Numbered from the stretch's first letter, positions 33,242 through 42,712 are shown. The stretch is 64,000 bases of DNA from Halostella limicola (GCF_003675875.1 NZ_RCDI01000002.1:808786-872785); one strand, 5' to 3'. Program-made: numbers and translations. Notes: generated from the sequence alone by a model not told the origin.

Positions 33242-35215
33242 ATGGGACAAACCCTTACAGAGAAAATTCTCGATGACCACCTCGTCGAGGGCGAGCTCAC
33301 GCCCGGCGAGGAGATCGGCATCGAGATCGATCAGGTCCTGACGCAGGACACCACGGGGACGATGGTGTGGCTGCAGTTCGAGGCGATGGGGCTGGACGAG
33401 GTCCAGACCGAGATCGCCGCGCAGTACTGCGACCACCAGACGTACCAGTTCGACTTCAAGAACACGGACGACCACCGCTTCCTGCGCTCCGCCGCCGGCA
33501 AGTACGGCGCTCACTTCTCCCGGCCCGGCAACGGCATCTGCCACCAGGTCCACAAGGAGAACTTCGCCGCGCCCGGCAAGACGATGCTCGGCAGCGACTC
33601 CCACACGCCGACGCCCGGCGGTCTGGGCGAGCTCGCCATCGGCAGCGGCGGCATCGACGTCGCCGTCGCGATGGGCGGCGCGCCCTACTACATCGAGATG
33701 CCCGAGGTCGTCAACGTCCGCCTCGAAGGTGAGCTTCCCGAGTGGGCCACCGCGAAGGACGTCATCCTCGAGCTCCTCCGTCGCCTCTCCGTGAAGGGCG
33801 GCGTCGGCAAGGTGCTCGAGTACACCGGCCCCGGCGTCGAGACGCTCTCGGTTCCGGAGCGGACGACGATCACCAACATGGGGACGGAGCTCGGCGCGAC
33901 CACCTCGATCTTCCCGACGGACGAGCGCACCGAGGACTTCCTCGAGACGCTCGGCCGCGAGGACGAGTACGTCGAGATCGGCCCCGACGAGGACGCCGAG
34001 TACGCCGACGAGATCGTCGTCGACCTCTCGGAGATCGAGCCGCTCATCGCCAAGCCGTCGATGCCGGACAACGTCGTCCCGGTCAGCGAGGTCGAGGGCG
34101 AGGAGGTCGAGCAGGTCATCATCGGCTCCTGTACGAACGGCGGCTACGAGGACATCCTCCCGTCCGCGAAGATGCTGGAGGGCCGCGAGGTCGCAAAGCA
34201 CACCGAGATGATCGTCGCGCCCGGCAGCAAGCAGGCCTCCGAGATGCTCGCCCGCGAGGGCTGGACGGCCGAGATGATGGCCGCCGGCGTCAACTTCTCC
34301 GAGGCGACCTGCGGCGCCTGTATCGGCATCGGCCACGTGCCGGCCAGCGACTCCGTCTCGCTGCGGACATTCAACCGCAACTTCGAGGGTCGCTCCGGTA
34401 TCGAGGACGACTCCGTCTACCTCTGCTCGCCCGAGGTCGCCACCGCCGCGGCTCTCAAAGGCGAGATCGTCGACCCGCGGGACCTCGCCGACGAACTCGG
34501 CGACCTCGAGGACCCCGGCTTCCAGATGGGCGACAAGTACGGCAAGCGCGACGCCGACCTCATCAGCCCCGAGGAGGCCATCGACGACGAGCTCATCAAG
34601 GGCCCGAACATCGGCGACGTGCCGCTGAAGGACCCGCTCAGCGAGGAGCTCAAGGGTGAGACCCTCCTGAAGATGGAGGACAACATCACGACGGACCACA
34701 TCATCCCGGCCACGTCGGACATCCTCAAGTTCCGCTCGAACGTGCCGAAGCTCTCGGAGTACACCCTCAGCCGCGTCGACGAGACGTTCGCCGACCGCGC
34801 GCTGGAGGCCGACGGCGGCTTCCTCGTCGCCGGCGAGAACTACGGCCAGGGTTCCTCCCGCGAGCACGCGGCCCTGTGCCCGATGTACCTCGGCGTCGAG
34901 GGCGTCCTCGCCCAGAGCTTCGCCCGCATCCACAAGGCGAACCTCTTCAACTTCGGTCTCATCCCGCTCGAGATCGACGAGGACACCTACGAGCAGATCG
35001 AGCAGGGCGACGACATCGAGATCGTCGACGACGTCCGCGAGGCCGTCGACAGCGGCCAGGAGGAGTTCACCATCCGCGTGAACGACGACTGGGAAGCGAC
35101 CGCCCACCTCGACGCCTCCGAGCGCGAGCGCGACATCCTCGCGGCCGGCGGCAAGCTCGCCTGGACGAAGGAGCAGGCCGAAGGCGGCAGCGGTGCGGCT
35201 CCTGCCGACGACTAA
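33242..35215 (+). CDS. acn: Aconitate hydratase
   Basis: Citric acid cycle enzyme interconverting citrate and isocitrate, cytoplasmic. At 657 residues it is the single-chain archaeal form. Iron-sulfur cluster cysteines are Cys297 in GSCTNGG and Cys357/Cys360 in TCGACIG. Other signatures are GSDSHTPTPGGLGE (117-130) and GENYGQGSSREHA in the swivelling C-terminal domain. The coding sequence is notable for low use of rare codons and many cytosine third positions, suggesting high expression. A leaderless promoter lies just upstream. Confidence 0.96.
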   Translation: MGQTLTEKILDDHLVEGELTPGEEIGIEIDQVLTQDTTGTMVWLQFEAMGLDEVQTEIAAQYCDHQTYQFDFKNTDDHRFLRSAAGKYGAHFSRPGNGICHQVHKENFAAPGKTMLGSDSHTPTPGGLGELAIGSGGIDVAVAMGGAPYYIEMPEVVNVRLEGELPEWATAKDVILELLRRLSVKGGVGKVLEYTGPGVETLSVPERTTITNMGTELGATTSIFPTDERTEDFLETLGREDEYVEIGPDEDAEYADEIVVDLSEIEPLIAKPSMPDNVVPVSEVEGEEVEQVIIGSCTNGGYEDILPSAKMLEGREVAKHTEMIVAPGSKQASEMLAREGWTAEMMAAGVNFSEATCGACIGIGHVPASDSVSLRTFNRNFEGRSGIEDDSVYLCSPEVATAAALKGEIVDPRDLADELGDLEDPGFQMGDKYGKRDADLISPEEAIDDELIKGPNIGDVPLKDPLSEELKGETLLKMEDNITTDHIIPATSDILKFRSNVPKLSEYTLSRVDETFADRALEADGGFLVAGENYGQGSSREHAALCPMYLGVEGVLAQSFARIHKANLFNFGLIPLEIDEDTYEQIEQGDDIEIVDDVREAVDSGQEEFTIRVNDDWEATAHLDASERERDILAAGGKLAWTKEQAEGGSGAAPADD

Positions 35216-35340
35216 ACGGTTTCGAGTGCCCGTAGGGGCCGAGAAACCGTGGTCGCGGCAGGACATCGGCGGACGATTAAACAGCGCGAGCCGCGTGCGA
35301 GCGCCGTGAGCGTCCGCCGGACACCGGCGGACGACTGAAC
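35216..35340. repeat. Inverted repeat and degenerate tail repeats after aconitase
   Basis: Directly after the stop, ACGGTTTC (35216-35223) pairs with GAAACCGT (35243-35250), a possible 3' end hairpin. In addition a GACGA-TAAAC-like word recurs: CCGACGACTAAAC at the gene end, CGGACGATTAAAC near 35270-35282 and CGGACGACTGAAC near 35328-35340, about 60 bases apart. This looks like short duplications of the gene's end. The function, if any, is unclear. Confidence 0.45.
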
Positions 35341-35444
35341 GACTGCTCTACCGCGCCGACCTTTTCTTTCTTTTCCGCGTCCGATAGCCACACGTCGCAC
35401 CCGTCTCCGAAACGACTATTCCGTCGCCCGCCGCCGAGGTAACC

Positions 35445-36182
35445 GTGCGAGTCCCGAACCTCACCGGCGGGCGACTCCGCGCGGTCGCCGTCGGGGTGCT
35501 GATCAGTCTCGTCGGCGTGATCGGCGGCGTGCTCGGCGCGTACGTCGCCCTCTCGGTCGCCGGCGCGCTGGGCGTCTCAGCGGAGGCGCCCGCAATCGAG
35601 CGGATCGTCACGCAGGTGGGGCAGAACGCCCTCGGGTTCGGCGGCGTCTCGCTGGGGTATCTGGTCCTCCGGCGGCGGGGATTCGACCCGTCGTTCGTCG
35701 CCCGCTACCTCCGGGTCCGACGCCCGACGCTGCGGGACGCGGGGTGGGTCATCGGCGGCTTCGCGCTGGTGTTCGCCGCGCTGATCGCCTTCTCGGTCGT
35801 CACGAACGTCCTCGGCGCGGAGACGGCGACGAGTTCGGGCATCGAGGAGGGCCGGGAGAACCCCTCGCTGTTCCTCGTCGGCATCCCGCTCGCGCTGCTG
35901 TTCGTCGGCCCGGGCGAGGAGCTGCTGTTCCGCGGGGTGGTGCAGTCGCGGCTCCGCGAGAACTTCTCCGCGCCGGTCGCGGTCGTCGCGGCGGGCGTCT
36001 GCTTCGCCGTGCCGCACCTGCTCGGGGCCTACACGGGCGACGGCGCGCTGACGAGCATCGCCCTCGTGACGCTCATCGGCGTCGCCCTCGGGGCGGTCTA
36101 CGAGTACACCGGCAACCTCGTGATCCCGGCAGTCGTCCACGGACTGTTCAACGCCACCGTGTACGCGCTGAACTACGTCTGA
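35445..36182 (+). CDS. CPBP family intramembrane protease
   Basis: A 245-residue membrane protein of the CAAX-protease/bacteriocin-processing (CPBP) family. It has about six to eight helices and the conserved catalytic pattern: EELLFRG (158-164), then His191 in FAVPHLLG and HGLFNA (232-237). Such enzymes may process prenylated or secreted peptides; no candidate substrate gene is adjacent. GTG start at 35445, first of a run of co-directional genes up to the NUDIX gene at 38400. Function inferred from motifs. Confidence 0.88.
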   Translation: MRVPNLTGGRLRAVAVGVLISLVGVIGGVLGAYVALSVAGALGVSAEAPAIERIVTQVGQNALGFGGVSLGYLVLRRRGFDPSFVARYLRVRRPTLRDAGWVIGGFALVFAALIAFSVVTNVLGAETATSSGIEEGRENPSLFLVGIPLALLFVGPGEELLFRGVVQSRLRENFSAPVAVVAAGVCFAVPHLLGAYTGDGALTSIALVTLIGVALGAVYEYTGNLVIPAVVHGLFNATVYALNYV

Positions 36183-36284
36183 GACCGCCGTCCGGGGCGC
36201 CGCGATGCGACCGCGGCGGTCCGACGAGACTGTCGTCCGCCCCTCGCCGGGGGACTGATTACGGACGCCCTCGTACACCGTGGC

Positions 36285-36788
36285 GTGACGACCGCACCAG
36301 ACGCCCGGAGCGACGTCCGGATCCGGGAGGCGGAGGCGGCAGACCTCCTCGCCGTCGTGCGGATCGAACGGGCGTCGTTCCCCCAGCCGTGGCCGTACGA
36401 CGCGTTCGAGCGCTACCTCGACGCCCCGGGCTTTCTCGTCGCCGTCGACGAGGACGAGAGGGACGACGAGGACGCGATCGACACGCAGAACGTCGTCGGC
36501 TACGTCGTCGCCGATTTCGTGCCCAACCACGGCCGCGGGCTGGGCCACGTGAAGGACCTCGCGGTACATCCCGACCGGCGCGGGGAGGGGCTCGGCGCGA
36601 CCCTGCTGGAGGCGGCACTGTCGAAGCTCGCCGCCCAGTCGGCCCGGACGGTCAAGCTGGAGGTGCGCGAGAGCAACGACCGCGCGCGCTCGCTGTACGA
36701 GGCGTTCGGCTTCGAACCGCTCCGGCGCGTGCCGCGGTACTACGACGACGGCGAGGACGCGCTCATCCTGGTGCGGGACCTGTCCTGA
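36285..36788 (+). CDS. rimI: N-terminal protein acetyltransferase, RimI-like GNAT
   Basis: A 167-residue GNAT enzyme, probably acetylating protein N-termini (RimI/Ard1 type). The acetyl-CoA loop is RRGEGLGATLLEAAL (about 103-117), preceded by HVKDLAVHPD, with ESNDRARSLYEAFGFE as the last core element. An insert EDERDDEDAIDTQ (about 56-68) is acidic and loop-like. GTG start at 36285. Its stop codon provides the first base of a long inverted repeat. Substrate is by family analogy. Confidence 0.86.
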   Translation: MTTAPDARSDVRIREAEAADLLAVVRIERASFPQPWPYDAFERYLDAPGFLVAVDEDERDDEDAIDTQNVVGYVVADFVPNHGRGLGHVKDLAVHPDRRGEGLGATLLEAALSKLAAQSARTVKLEVRESNDRARSLYEAFGFEPLRRVPRYYDDGEDALILVRDLS

Positions 36789-36867
36789 TACGAACTGTTG
36801 TAGTCCTTTACCGGTCATCGCCGGTGCGGGTCGGCGATGACCGGCAAATCGTTACAACAATTCGTAT
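36788..36867. repeat. 80-base imperfect inverted repeat
   Basis: Left arm 36788-36822 and right arm 36833-36867, 35 bases each, match at 29 positions when one is complemented; the loop is 10 bases (36823-36832). Innermost 12 bases (CCGGTCATCGCC) pair perfectly and the outer 7 (ATACGAA) also pair. It fills the whole space between rimI and the next gene's promoter. Possible uses are a transcription terminator for rimI, a folded RNA, or a small non-autonomous mobile repeat. Confidence 0.85.
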
Positions 36868-36903
36868 GAAACCGTTTTCACGCTGGAGGCGCTCCGTTCG
36901 CGC

Positions 36904-37344
36904 ATGGGATACGCCTGTCCGGTCTGTTCGACGCCCCAGGCCGACGCCGAGCACCTCGCGAACCACCTCGCCTTCACCGCCATGCTCGGGCGCGAGGACC
37001 ACGAGTCCTGGCTGGACGAGCACGCGCCCGGCTGGTCGGAGCAGGACCCCGACACGCTGGGGCCGCGCGTCGCGGAACACGCCGCGGAGACGGAGTACGA
37101 GGAAGTGTTCGAGGACACGACCCACGACCACGGCCGGGAGATGCCGTTCGAGCAGCAACTGGAGCAGCAGGTCGGCGGCGGTCGCGGCCGACGGGGCGCG
37201 GGGCGGGGGAACCTGACCGGCGACGCGGAGCAGGTCCTCGCCGAGGCCCGCGAGATGACCGAGCGGATGCTCGACGAGGAGGACGCCGACGGGGACGACG
37301 AGGGTTCCGACGCCGGCGAGTCCGACCCGGAAGAAAAAGCGTAA
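36904..37344 (+). CDS. DUF5810 protein with C2H2-like zinc site
   Basis: A 146-residue haloarchaeal protein. The N-terminus MGYACPVCSTPQADAEHLANH has Cys5, Cys8, His17 and His21, a C-x2-C-x8-H-x3-H zinc-finger-like spacing. The middle is helical, and the tail is acidic (DEEDADGDDEGSDAG). It precedes the DUF5809 gene by 25 bases and the two names are neighbours in haloarchaeal genomes I recall, so they may act together. Function unknown. Confidence 0.8.
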   Translation: MGYACPVCSTPQADAEHLANHLAFTAMLGREDHESWLDEHAPGWSEQDPDTLGPRVAEHAAETEYEEVFEDTTHDHGREMPFEQQLEQQVGGGRGRRGAGRGNLTGDAEQVLAEAREMTERMLDEEDADGDDEGSDAGESDPEEKA

Positions 37345-37369
37345 CTACCACCCCGAGAGAGTCGACCGT

Positions 37370-37783
37370 ATGCAATCAACCGGGTTCCTCTCGCCGGAGA
37401 GCGAGGACGAGGTCGCCGCGCTGTCGGACGTGCTCGGACCGACCGCGCAGGTGCTCGTCAAGGAGACAGCGAAGGCGATGGAGTTCGACAAGGAGGAGTA
37501 CGACGAGCGAGTGACCTCCGACGTCGTCCTCACCGCGCGCGACGCCCTGTTCGCGTCGCTACTGGAGGTTCAGGTGGGGACGCGCGAGGAGTTCGAGGAG
37601 TGGGCCGACGGGTTCGACGGCGAGGTCGTCGAGACGGGCAGCGAGAACGTCGACCACGTCGCCTGGCACGCCGCCGAGTTCGCGGACACGGCGGTCGCCG
37701 CGACGTTCCAGGACGAGGAGCAGGCCGCGGTCGCCACGCTCCGGCGACAGGCGTTCGGCCGGATCTATCAGGACCACCTGTAG
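37370..37783 (+). CDS. DUF5809 protein
   Basis: A 137-residue soluble, helical, acidic protein of a haloarchaeal family. Opening MQSTGFLSPESEDE, then LGPTAQVLVKETAKAM and the VENVDHVAWH-like segment NVDHVAWHAAEFADTAVAAT. No catalytic motif can be named. It follows DUF5810 closely and precedes the NUDIX gene by 35 bases, suggesting a transcription unit. Function unknown. Confidence 0.78.
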   Translation: MQSTGFLSPESEDEVAALSDVLGPTAQVLVKETAKAMEFDKEEYDERVTSDVVLTARDALFASLLEVQVGTREEFEEWADGFDGEVVETGSENVDHVAWHAAEFADTAVAATFQDEEQAAVATLRRQAFGRIYQDHL

Positions 37784-37818
37784 TAACCTCTTTTCCCGTG
37801 CCGGCCGACGGTGCGACC

Positions 37819-38400
37819 ATGTCGGACCACGACTGGCCCGTAATCGAGTCGGCGACGGAGTACGAGACCGGCTGGTACGACGGGGGGTACGACCTGGTCG
37901 AGCAGCCGGACGGGACGACGAAGCGCTACTACTGGGCGGAACTGCCGCCCGCGGTCGTCGTCGTCCCCGTCGTCGACGGCGACGTGGTGTTCGTCGAGCA
38001 GTACCGCCCCACCGTCCGGGAGACACAGCTCGAACTGCCGGCCGGCATCGTCGAGGACCACACCGAGGGCGACGCTCACGCCGAGGGAACCGTCCCGCGG
38101 GAGTCGGGCGAGAGCTACGAGAGCGCCGCCGCCCGCGAACTCCGCGAGGAGACGGGGTACGACCCCGACGAGACGACGCTACTCCAGACCTGCGACGTGG
38201 CGACCGGCGCGATGCGTCACGAGCGAGGGTTCGTCGCGGCCGCCGGGCTCACCGAGACGGGGCGCGAACTCGACGAGAACGAGTTCCTCACCGTCGAGCG
38301 CGTTCCGGTCGAGGAGGCGGTCGCGACGGCTCGCGAGCTTCCGACGAACGACGCGACGCTAGAAGGGTTGCTGCTCGCGAAGGAAGACGGGTTACTCTGA
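37819..38400 (+). CDS. NUDIX hydrolase (ADP-ribose pyrophosphatase-like)
   Basis: A 193-residue pyrophosphohydrolase that probably cleaves ADP-ribose or a related nucleoside diphosphate. The Nudix core is RELREETGY with the preceding AAA; the initial Gly-Glu part (LPAGIVEDH) is separated from it by about 18 extra residues (EGDAHAEGTVPRESGES), an expanded Nudix box. VFVEQYRPTVRETQLELPAG before it matches the ADP-ribose type. ATG at 37819; the longer upstream frame is not family-like. Last gene of the run beginning with CPBP. Confidence 0.86.
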   Translation: MSDHDWPVIESATEYETGWYDGGYDLVEQPDGTTKRYYWAELPPAVVVVPVVDGDVVFVEQYRPTVRETQLELPAGIVEDHTEGDAHAEGTVPRESGESYESAAARELREETGYDPDETTLLQTCDVATGAMRHERGFVAAAGLTETGRELDENEFLTVERVPVEEAVATARELPTNDATLEGLLLAKEDGLL

Positions 38401-38514
38401 CCGCGTCGGCCAGTGGACGAAGGGGACGGCTCGCGATTCGCCGCTCCCGTCGGTGTCGACCGACGGTCGCGGGCGCATCAGCGCTGCGCGCGGGTCTTCG
38501 GTGCGTTCGGACAT
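38392..38514 (-). CDS. Possible 40-residue protein, doubtful
   Basis: A short minus-strand frame starting MSERTEDPRAALMRPRP. It lies between the NUDIX and rhodanese genes and overlaps the NUDIX stop by nine bases. Composition is acidic/proline-rich, as in real haloarchaeal small proteins, but there is no motif, and the promoter is unclear. Kept only because the 38401-38663 gap holds nothing else. Confidence 0.2.
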   Translation of the reverse strand: MSERTEDPRAALMRPRPSVDTDGSGESRAVPFVHWPTRSE

Positions 38515-38663
38515 TGTATTCGAGACTAGCCGACGAGCCCTACATGTGCGTTGCGTGAGGGGGATCCTCTCACACGGCCCCGCTCGGGACCGGAACCGCG
38601 CTCGAGGCGGCAACGCGGTCGGACATCCGCAGTCTTATTCCCGACGACCGCCGACCGACTCCC

Positions 38664-39008
38664 ATGGACGGCGAGACCACGCCGGCGGAAGTGCGCGACC
38701 TCCTCGAATCGGCGAACGAAGACGTCCGCGTCGTCGACATCCGGTCGCCCGCGGCGTTCCGGCGCGACGGCATCGACGGGAGCGTCAACGTCCCTTTCCC
38801 GCGGCTCACGGCCGAGGTCGAGCGGTTCGCGGACGCGGACCAGATCGTGACGGTCTGTCCCCACGGGAAATCGAGCGTTCGCGCCGCGCGGCTCATCGCG
38901 TCGGCCGAGGCGGTCGACGCGACCGTCGAGAGCATGGCCGGCGGGCTCGAAGCGTGGAGACGTACGGAAGAAGGGAAAGCGAACGAGGGGCCGGACGCGC
39001 CGTTTTAG
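38664..39008 (+). CDS. Rhodanese-like sulfurtransferase
   Basis: A 114-residue single-domain rhodanese, likely carrying sulfur as a persulfide on Cys65 in the loop CPHGKSS. Other marks are VRVVDIRSPAAFRRDGIDGS (21-40) and VNVPFPRL, both typical of the fold. A TCTTATTC TATA-like word lies about 30 bases upstream. Donor and acceptor cannot be told; no sulfur pathway gene is adjacent. Convergent with the aIF1 gene. Confidence 0.88.
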   Translation: MDGETTPAEVRDLLESANEDVRVVDIRSPAAFRRDGIDGSVNVPFPRLTAEVERFADADQIVTVCPHGKSSVRAARLIASAEAVDATVESMAGGLEAWRRTEEGKANEGPDAPF

Positions 39009-39057
39009 CCTCACCCCGCTCTCGGGAGAGGCGAGCGCGGCCGGGTCGACGGCGGGC

Positions 39058-39375
<318 letters not shown>

Positions 39376-39419
39376 CTATTAAACACTGTCGGGACCGCGC
39401 CCCCGTCCTGCGGTCGTTT

Positions 39420-41696
39420 TTACCGCCGGGGGGTCCCGACCACGGGCGTCCGCTCCGCGACGAGTTCGTCGACGAGCCGCACGGCCTCGTCGGCCTCCTC
39501 CCGGGAGACCCCGCCGCCGTACCGCGCCTTCTCGTGGAGGCGGGCGACCCGCTCGGCGCGGTCGTCGAGGCCGGCGAGCGAGAGGGCGTTCACGTACTGC
39601 CGGCGCGTCTCGCCGGCGCGGCGCTCGCGGTACTGCTTCGCGAGCAGGGCGTCGAGGCGCTCGGCCGCCCGCTCGACGTCCGTCGCGGGGGACCCGCTGG
39701 CGCCCTGCCAGTGGAGTCGGACGAAGCCGTATGTCCGCTCGGTGATCCCCGTCCGGTGCGCGCCCGCGGCGAGACCGATGCCCACGAGCAGGCTCCAGCC
39801 GACCGTCTCCGGCGAGGGCGGGTCGGGCAGCGACCGGCCGTCGCCGGTCGCTCCGTCGCCGCCGCCGGCTGTCGTCGTGGTCGACTCTGACGGCGCGTCG
39901 GCGGTCGCGTTACCACTCTCCGCGGACCTGTCGAGGTCGCCGAGCTGCGGCAGGTCTTCCGACTGGGTCGTGTTCACGGTGCCGTTGAACCCGGGGCGGT
40001 CGACGGGCGAGCTCCGGGGAGTGGTCGTCTCGGTCGTCGTCAGCGGCTCGCCCTCGCTGGTATCGGTGTCGACGCCGCCGATCCCGTCCTGCCGCGCCTG
40101 CTCGACGGTCGAGCGCTCGGCCTCGGTGCGCTCGTCGCCGGGCGTGGGGTCGAAGCGAACCCACCCGTAGTCGGGGAAGTACACCTCGACCCAGGCGTGG
40201 GCGTCGAGGCCGCGGACGACGTACTCGTCCTCGCCCACCTGCTGACCGGGCGTGTACCCGGTCACCATGCGGGCAGGGATCCCCTCCTCGCGGAGCATCA
40301 CGGTCATCGTCGTCGCGTAGTAGGTGCAGTAGCCCCGCTCCATCTCGAAGAGGAAGGCGTCGGCGACGTTGCCGTCCGGCCGCTGGACGTCCAGCGAGTA
40401 CTCCTTGTTTCGCTCCAGCCACTGCTCGATCGCGACGGCCTTGTCATAGGGGTTGTCCGCCCCCTCGACGACCTCGGCGGTCCGCTCGCCGACGCGGTCG
40501 GGCGTGTCGTCCGGGAGCTGGGTGTAGTCGCGCTGAGCGACGTAGTCGGGGTAGTCCGTCCCAGCGCCGCGAAGCTCCCCGGGCGAGGCGGTGACGACCT
40601 CGCTCCGGACGGTGTACGTCGCCCCGCTCGACAGCCGCTCGCCGGCCGCCAGGCCCCCGTGGTCGGTGACCACGGCCGCCGACGCCGCGTCGCCCTCGAC
40701 TTCGACCGGGTCGGCCGCGGCGGGCATCGCCCGCATCGGCGTCTCGACCGTCACGCGCTGTTCGACCGTCTCGGCGGGGCCGGGCGGCCCGGTGAGCTGG
40801 CCCGCGTAGTCGGTGGTCGTGCCGGACCGGATCCACTCCCGGCCGGTGAACCGGTCGTACGTGGCGACCCGCCAGTACTCGGCGCGGTCGCTCTCGACGG
40901 TGAACCGCACCTTCGGCGACAGCTCCGTCTCCCCCTGGATCGTCATGCGGTCGGTCGACTCTGCGAGCCCGCCGGACCCGCTCGCGCCGCCGCCGGGCAC
41001 CAGGAACAGGGGGTTGGCGCTGTCGCCTCCGACCGCGGGGGCCCACAGCGAGACGACGGCCATCAGGACCACGAGCACGATGAGGACGTCGGCTTCAAGC
41101 AGCGACCCGCCGCGGCGCGAGAGCTCGCCGAACCCGACCGCCGCGACCGCGCCGACGACGCCGATCAGCGTGATCTCGACCCCCGCGTCGCCGGTCAGCA
41201 CGAGGACGAGGAGGGCGACGCCGCCCGCCGCGACCGAGAGCGCCCACCGCCGCCGGAAAGCGAGGTACCACGAGAGAAACACTGGCGCGGGGGCGAACCC
41301 GAGCGACCAGACGTGCGCCTTCGTCATCCGGAGGACGGAGTACCCCGTCAGCAGCGCCACCGCGTCGGAGATGATCCGGTCGGTCGCCGTTATCAGGACG
41401 GCGAGGCCCCCCGGCGTCACGAGGAGGTAGTAGGCGTAGCCCAGCGCGGCGATGGCGACGCCGAGTCCGAGCGCCGTCCGCTCGCCGATGGTCCGGGAGA
41501 GCGCGACCGCGACGAGCGCCGACGCCGCCACGACCGGGAGGAGCATGCTGCTGTCGCCCACGACCGTCGCCAGGTCGTGCAGGACGGCGACGTACGACGC
41601 GGTGAGCGTCAGCACGCCCCCGAGGGCGAGCAGGTGATAGAGGTCGACGCCGTCCGCGACGCCGGCGACGCCCTCGCCGACCGACCGCGTGCTCAC
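39420..41696 (-). CDS. TgpA-like membrane transglutaminase protein (DUF3488/transglutaminase/DUF4129)
   Basis: A 758-residue membrane protein. Residues 1-220 carry about eight helices (DUF3488-like). The extracytoplasmic part has a transglutaminase-like protease fold with catalytic Cys457 in RGYCTYYATTM, His500 in DAHAWVEVYFPDYG and Asp516 in RFDPTPG. A Ser/Thr-rich stretch (about 555-615) leads to one more helix and a DUF4129-like cytosolic tail (about 650-758). It is the last gene of an operon with DUF58 and MoxR (four-base overlap). The trio is conserved widely in prokaryotes; its role, possibly in folding or envelope maintenance, is unclear. Confidence 0.9.
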   Translation of the reverse strand: MSTRSVGEGVAGVADGVDLYHLLALGGVLTLTASYVAVLHDLATVVGDSSMLLPVVAASALVAVALSRTIGERTALGLGVAIAALGYAYYLLVTPGGLAVLITATDRIISDAVALLTGYSVLRMTKAHVWSLGFAPAPVFLSWYLAFRRRWALSVAAGGVALLVLVLTGDAGVEITLIGVVGAVAAVGFGELSRRGGSLLEADVLIVLVVLMAVVSLWAPAVGGDSANPLFLVPGGGASGSGGLAESTDRMTIQGETELSPKVRFTVESDRAEYWRVATYDRFTGREWIRSGTTTDYAGQLTGPPGPAETVEQRVTVETPMRAMPAAADPVEVEGDAASAAVVTDHGGLAAGERLSSGATYTVRSEVVTASPGELRGAGTDYPDYVAQRDYTQLPDDTPDRVGERTAEVVEGADNPYDKAVAIEQWLERNKEYSLDVQRPDGNVADAFLFEMERGYCTYYATTMTVMLREEGIPARMVTGYTPGQQVGEDEYVVRGLDAHAWVEVYFPDYGWVRFDPTPGDERTEAERSTVEQARQDGIGGVDTDTSEGEPLTTTETTTPRSSPVDRPGFNGTVNTTQSEDLPQLGDLDRSAESGNATADAPSESTTTTAGGGDGATGDGRSLPDPPSPETVGWSLLVGIGLAAGAHRTGITERTYGFVRLHWQGASGSPATDVERAAERLDALLAKQYRERRAGETRRQYVNALSLAGLDDRAERVARLHEKARYGGGVSREEADEAVRLVDELVAERTPVVGTPRR

Positions 41697-42712
41697 GGCA
41701 CCACCCCCGTCCCGGCGGGCGCCGCCCGGCCGCCGTCCCGCGGCGCGGCGTCGCGAGCGAGGTCGTCGAAGGCGACGCGGCGGTCCTGGAACTCGACGGT
41801 CGCGCCCTCGTCGCCGGTCGCGCGGACGTGCACGTCCGCCGCGCCGCGGCGCTCCGACGGGACGGAACCGGCCCCGGCGCGGGCGAGCAGGGCGAGGACG
41901 GCCGTCCGCTGGCCCTCGCCGCGGCCCGCGTCGACGGTGCCGTTCGGCGCGGCGACCCGCACCGGGACGTCGGCGTCGAGCAGCGCGAGGGCGACGCTCG
42001 CCGCAGCCGTGGCCATCTCGTCCGCCCGGCCTCGGTCGGCCTCGGCGACGATGTCGAACGCGTCCGGCTCCTCGTCGCTCTCGTACTCCCGGACGAGCAG
42101 GTCGGCCCCGGGAGTGCCGGCGCTCGACTTCCAGTGAACGTCCCGGAGCGAGTCGCCGCGGACGTACTCCCGGAGCGTGTCGAACTCCTCGCGGTCGTCC
42201 GCGAACGCGTCGACGCCGAGCGCCAGCACGCCGCCGGCGGTCAGGTCGCGCACCTCCGGGTACGCGAGGAGGGTGTCGGTGCCGCGGTACTCGAAGCTGC
42301 GCTCGGCCAGCCCAAGCACGTCCGTGACGGTCACCGTCGCGGGGCCGAGCTCGTGCTCGCCGCGCCGTCCGAGCGTGACCTCGTAGGTGACCGTGCCGCC
42401 GAGCGTCGTCTCGCGCCGGACGACGCCGGCCCCCAGCGCGGCGGCGGTCCGGTCGGTGACGACGGCCGCGATGGCGGTCCGGGTCTCCGCATCGAGCGCG
42501 ACCGTCCGCGTCTCGCCGACGAACCCGTCAGCGGGGACGCGGCGAGAGACGCTCGGGCGGTCCGCCCGGCGGACCTGGACGACCGCCGCGACGAGCGCGA
42601 GCAGGGCCGGCACCATGACGGCGTTGAGCGAGCGCGCCCCGTACCCCGTCGCCATGACGAAGCTGAAGGCAGTCACCCCGGCCAGCGCCCAGCCGCGTCG
42701 CGTGAGCATCAT
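41693..42712 (-). CDS. DUF58 protein
   Basis: A 339-residue protein with two N-terminal helices (about 10-40), then a predicted beta-rich and von Willebrand-like region. The family signature is visible as REYVRGDSLRDVHWKSSAG, near the middle, followed by LLVREYESDEEPD. DUF58 proteins are encoded next to MoxR ATPases almost everywhere and are taken as the client or partner of MoxR. The start ATG pair overlaps the moxR stop (ATGATGA type), and its own stop overlaps the transglutaminase gene. Confidence 0.9.
   Translation of the reverse strand: MMLTRRGWALAGVTAFSFVMATGYGARSLNAVMVPALLALVAAVVQVRRADRPSVSRRVPADGFVGETRTVALDAETRTAIAAVVTDRTAAALGAGVVRRETTLGGTVTYEVTLGRRGEHELGPATVTVTDVLGLAERSFEYRGTDTLLAYPEVRDLTAGGVLALGVDAFADDREEFDTLREYVRGDSLRDVHWKSSAGTPGADLLVREYESDEEPDAFDIVAEADRGRADEMATAAASVALALLDADVPVRVAAPNGTVDAGRGEGQRTAVLALLARAGAGSVPSERRGAADVHVRATGDEGATVEFQDRRVAFDDLARDAAPRDGGRAAPAGTGVVP

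Noticed and set aside
32762-35266. An 834-codon frame opposite aconitase
   Set aside because: It is the complement of a GC-rich gene with third-position bias; the aconitase frame carries all cluster cysteines.
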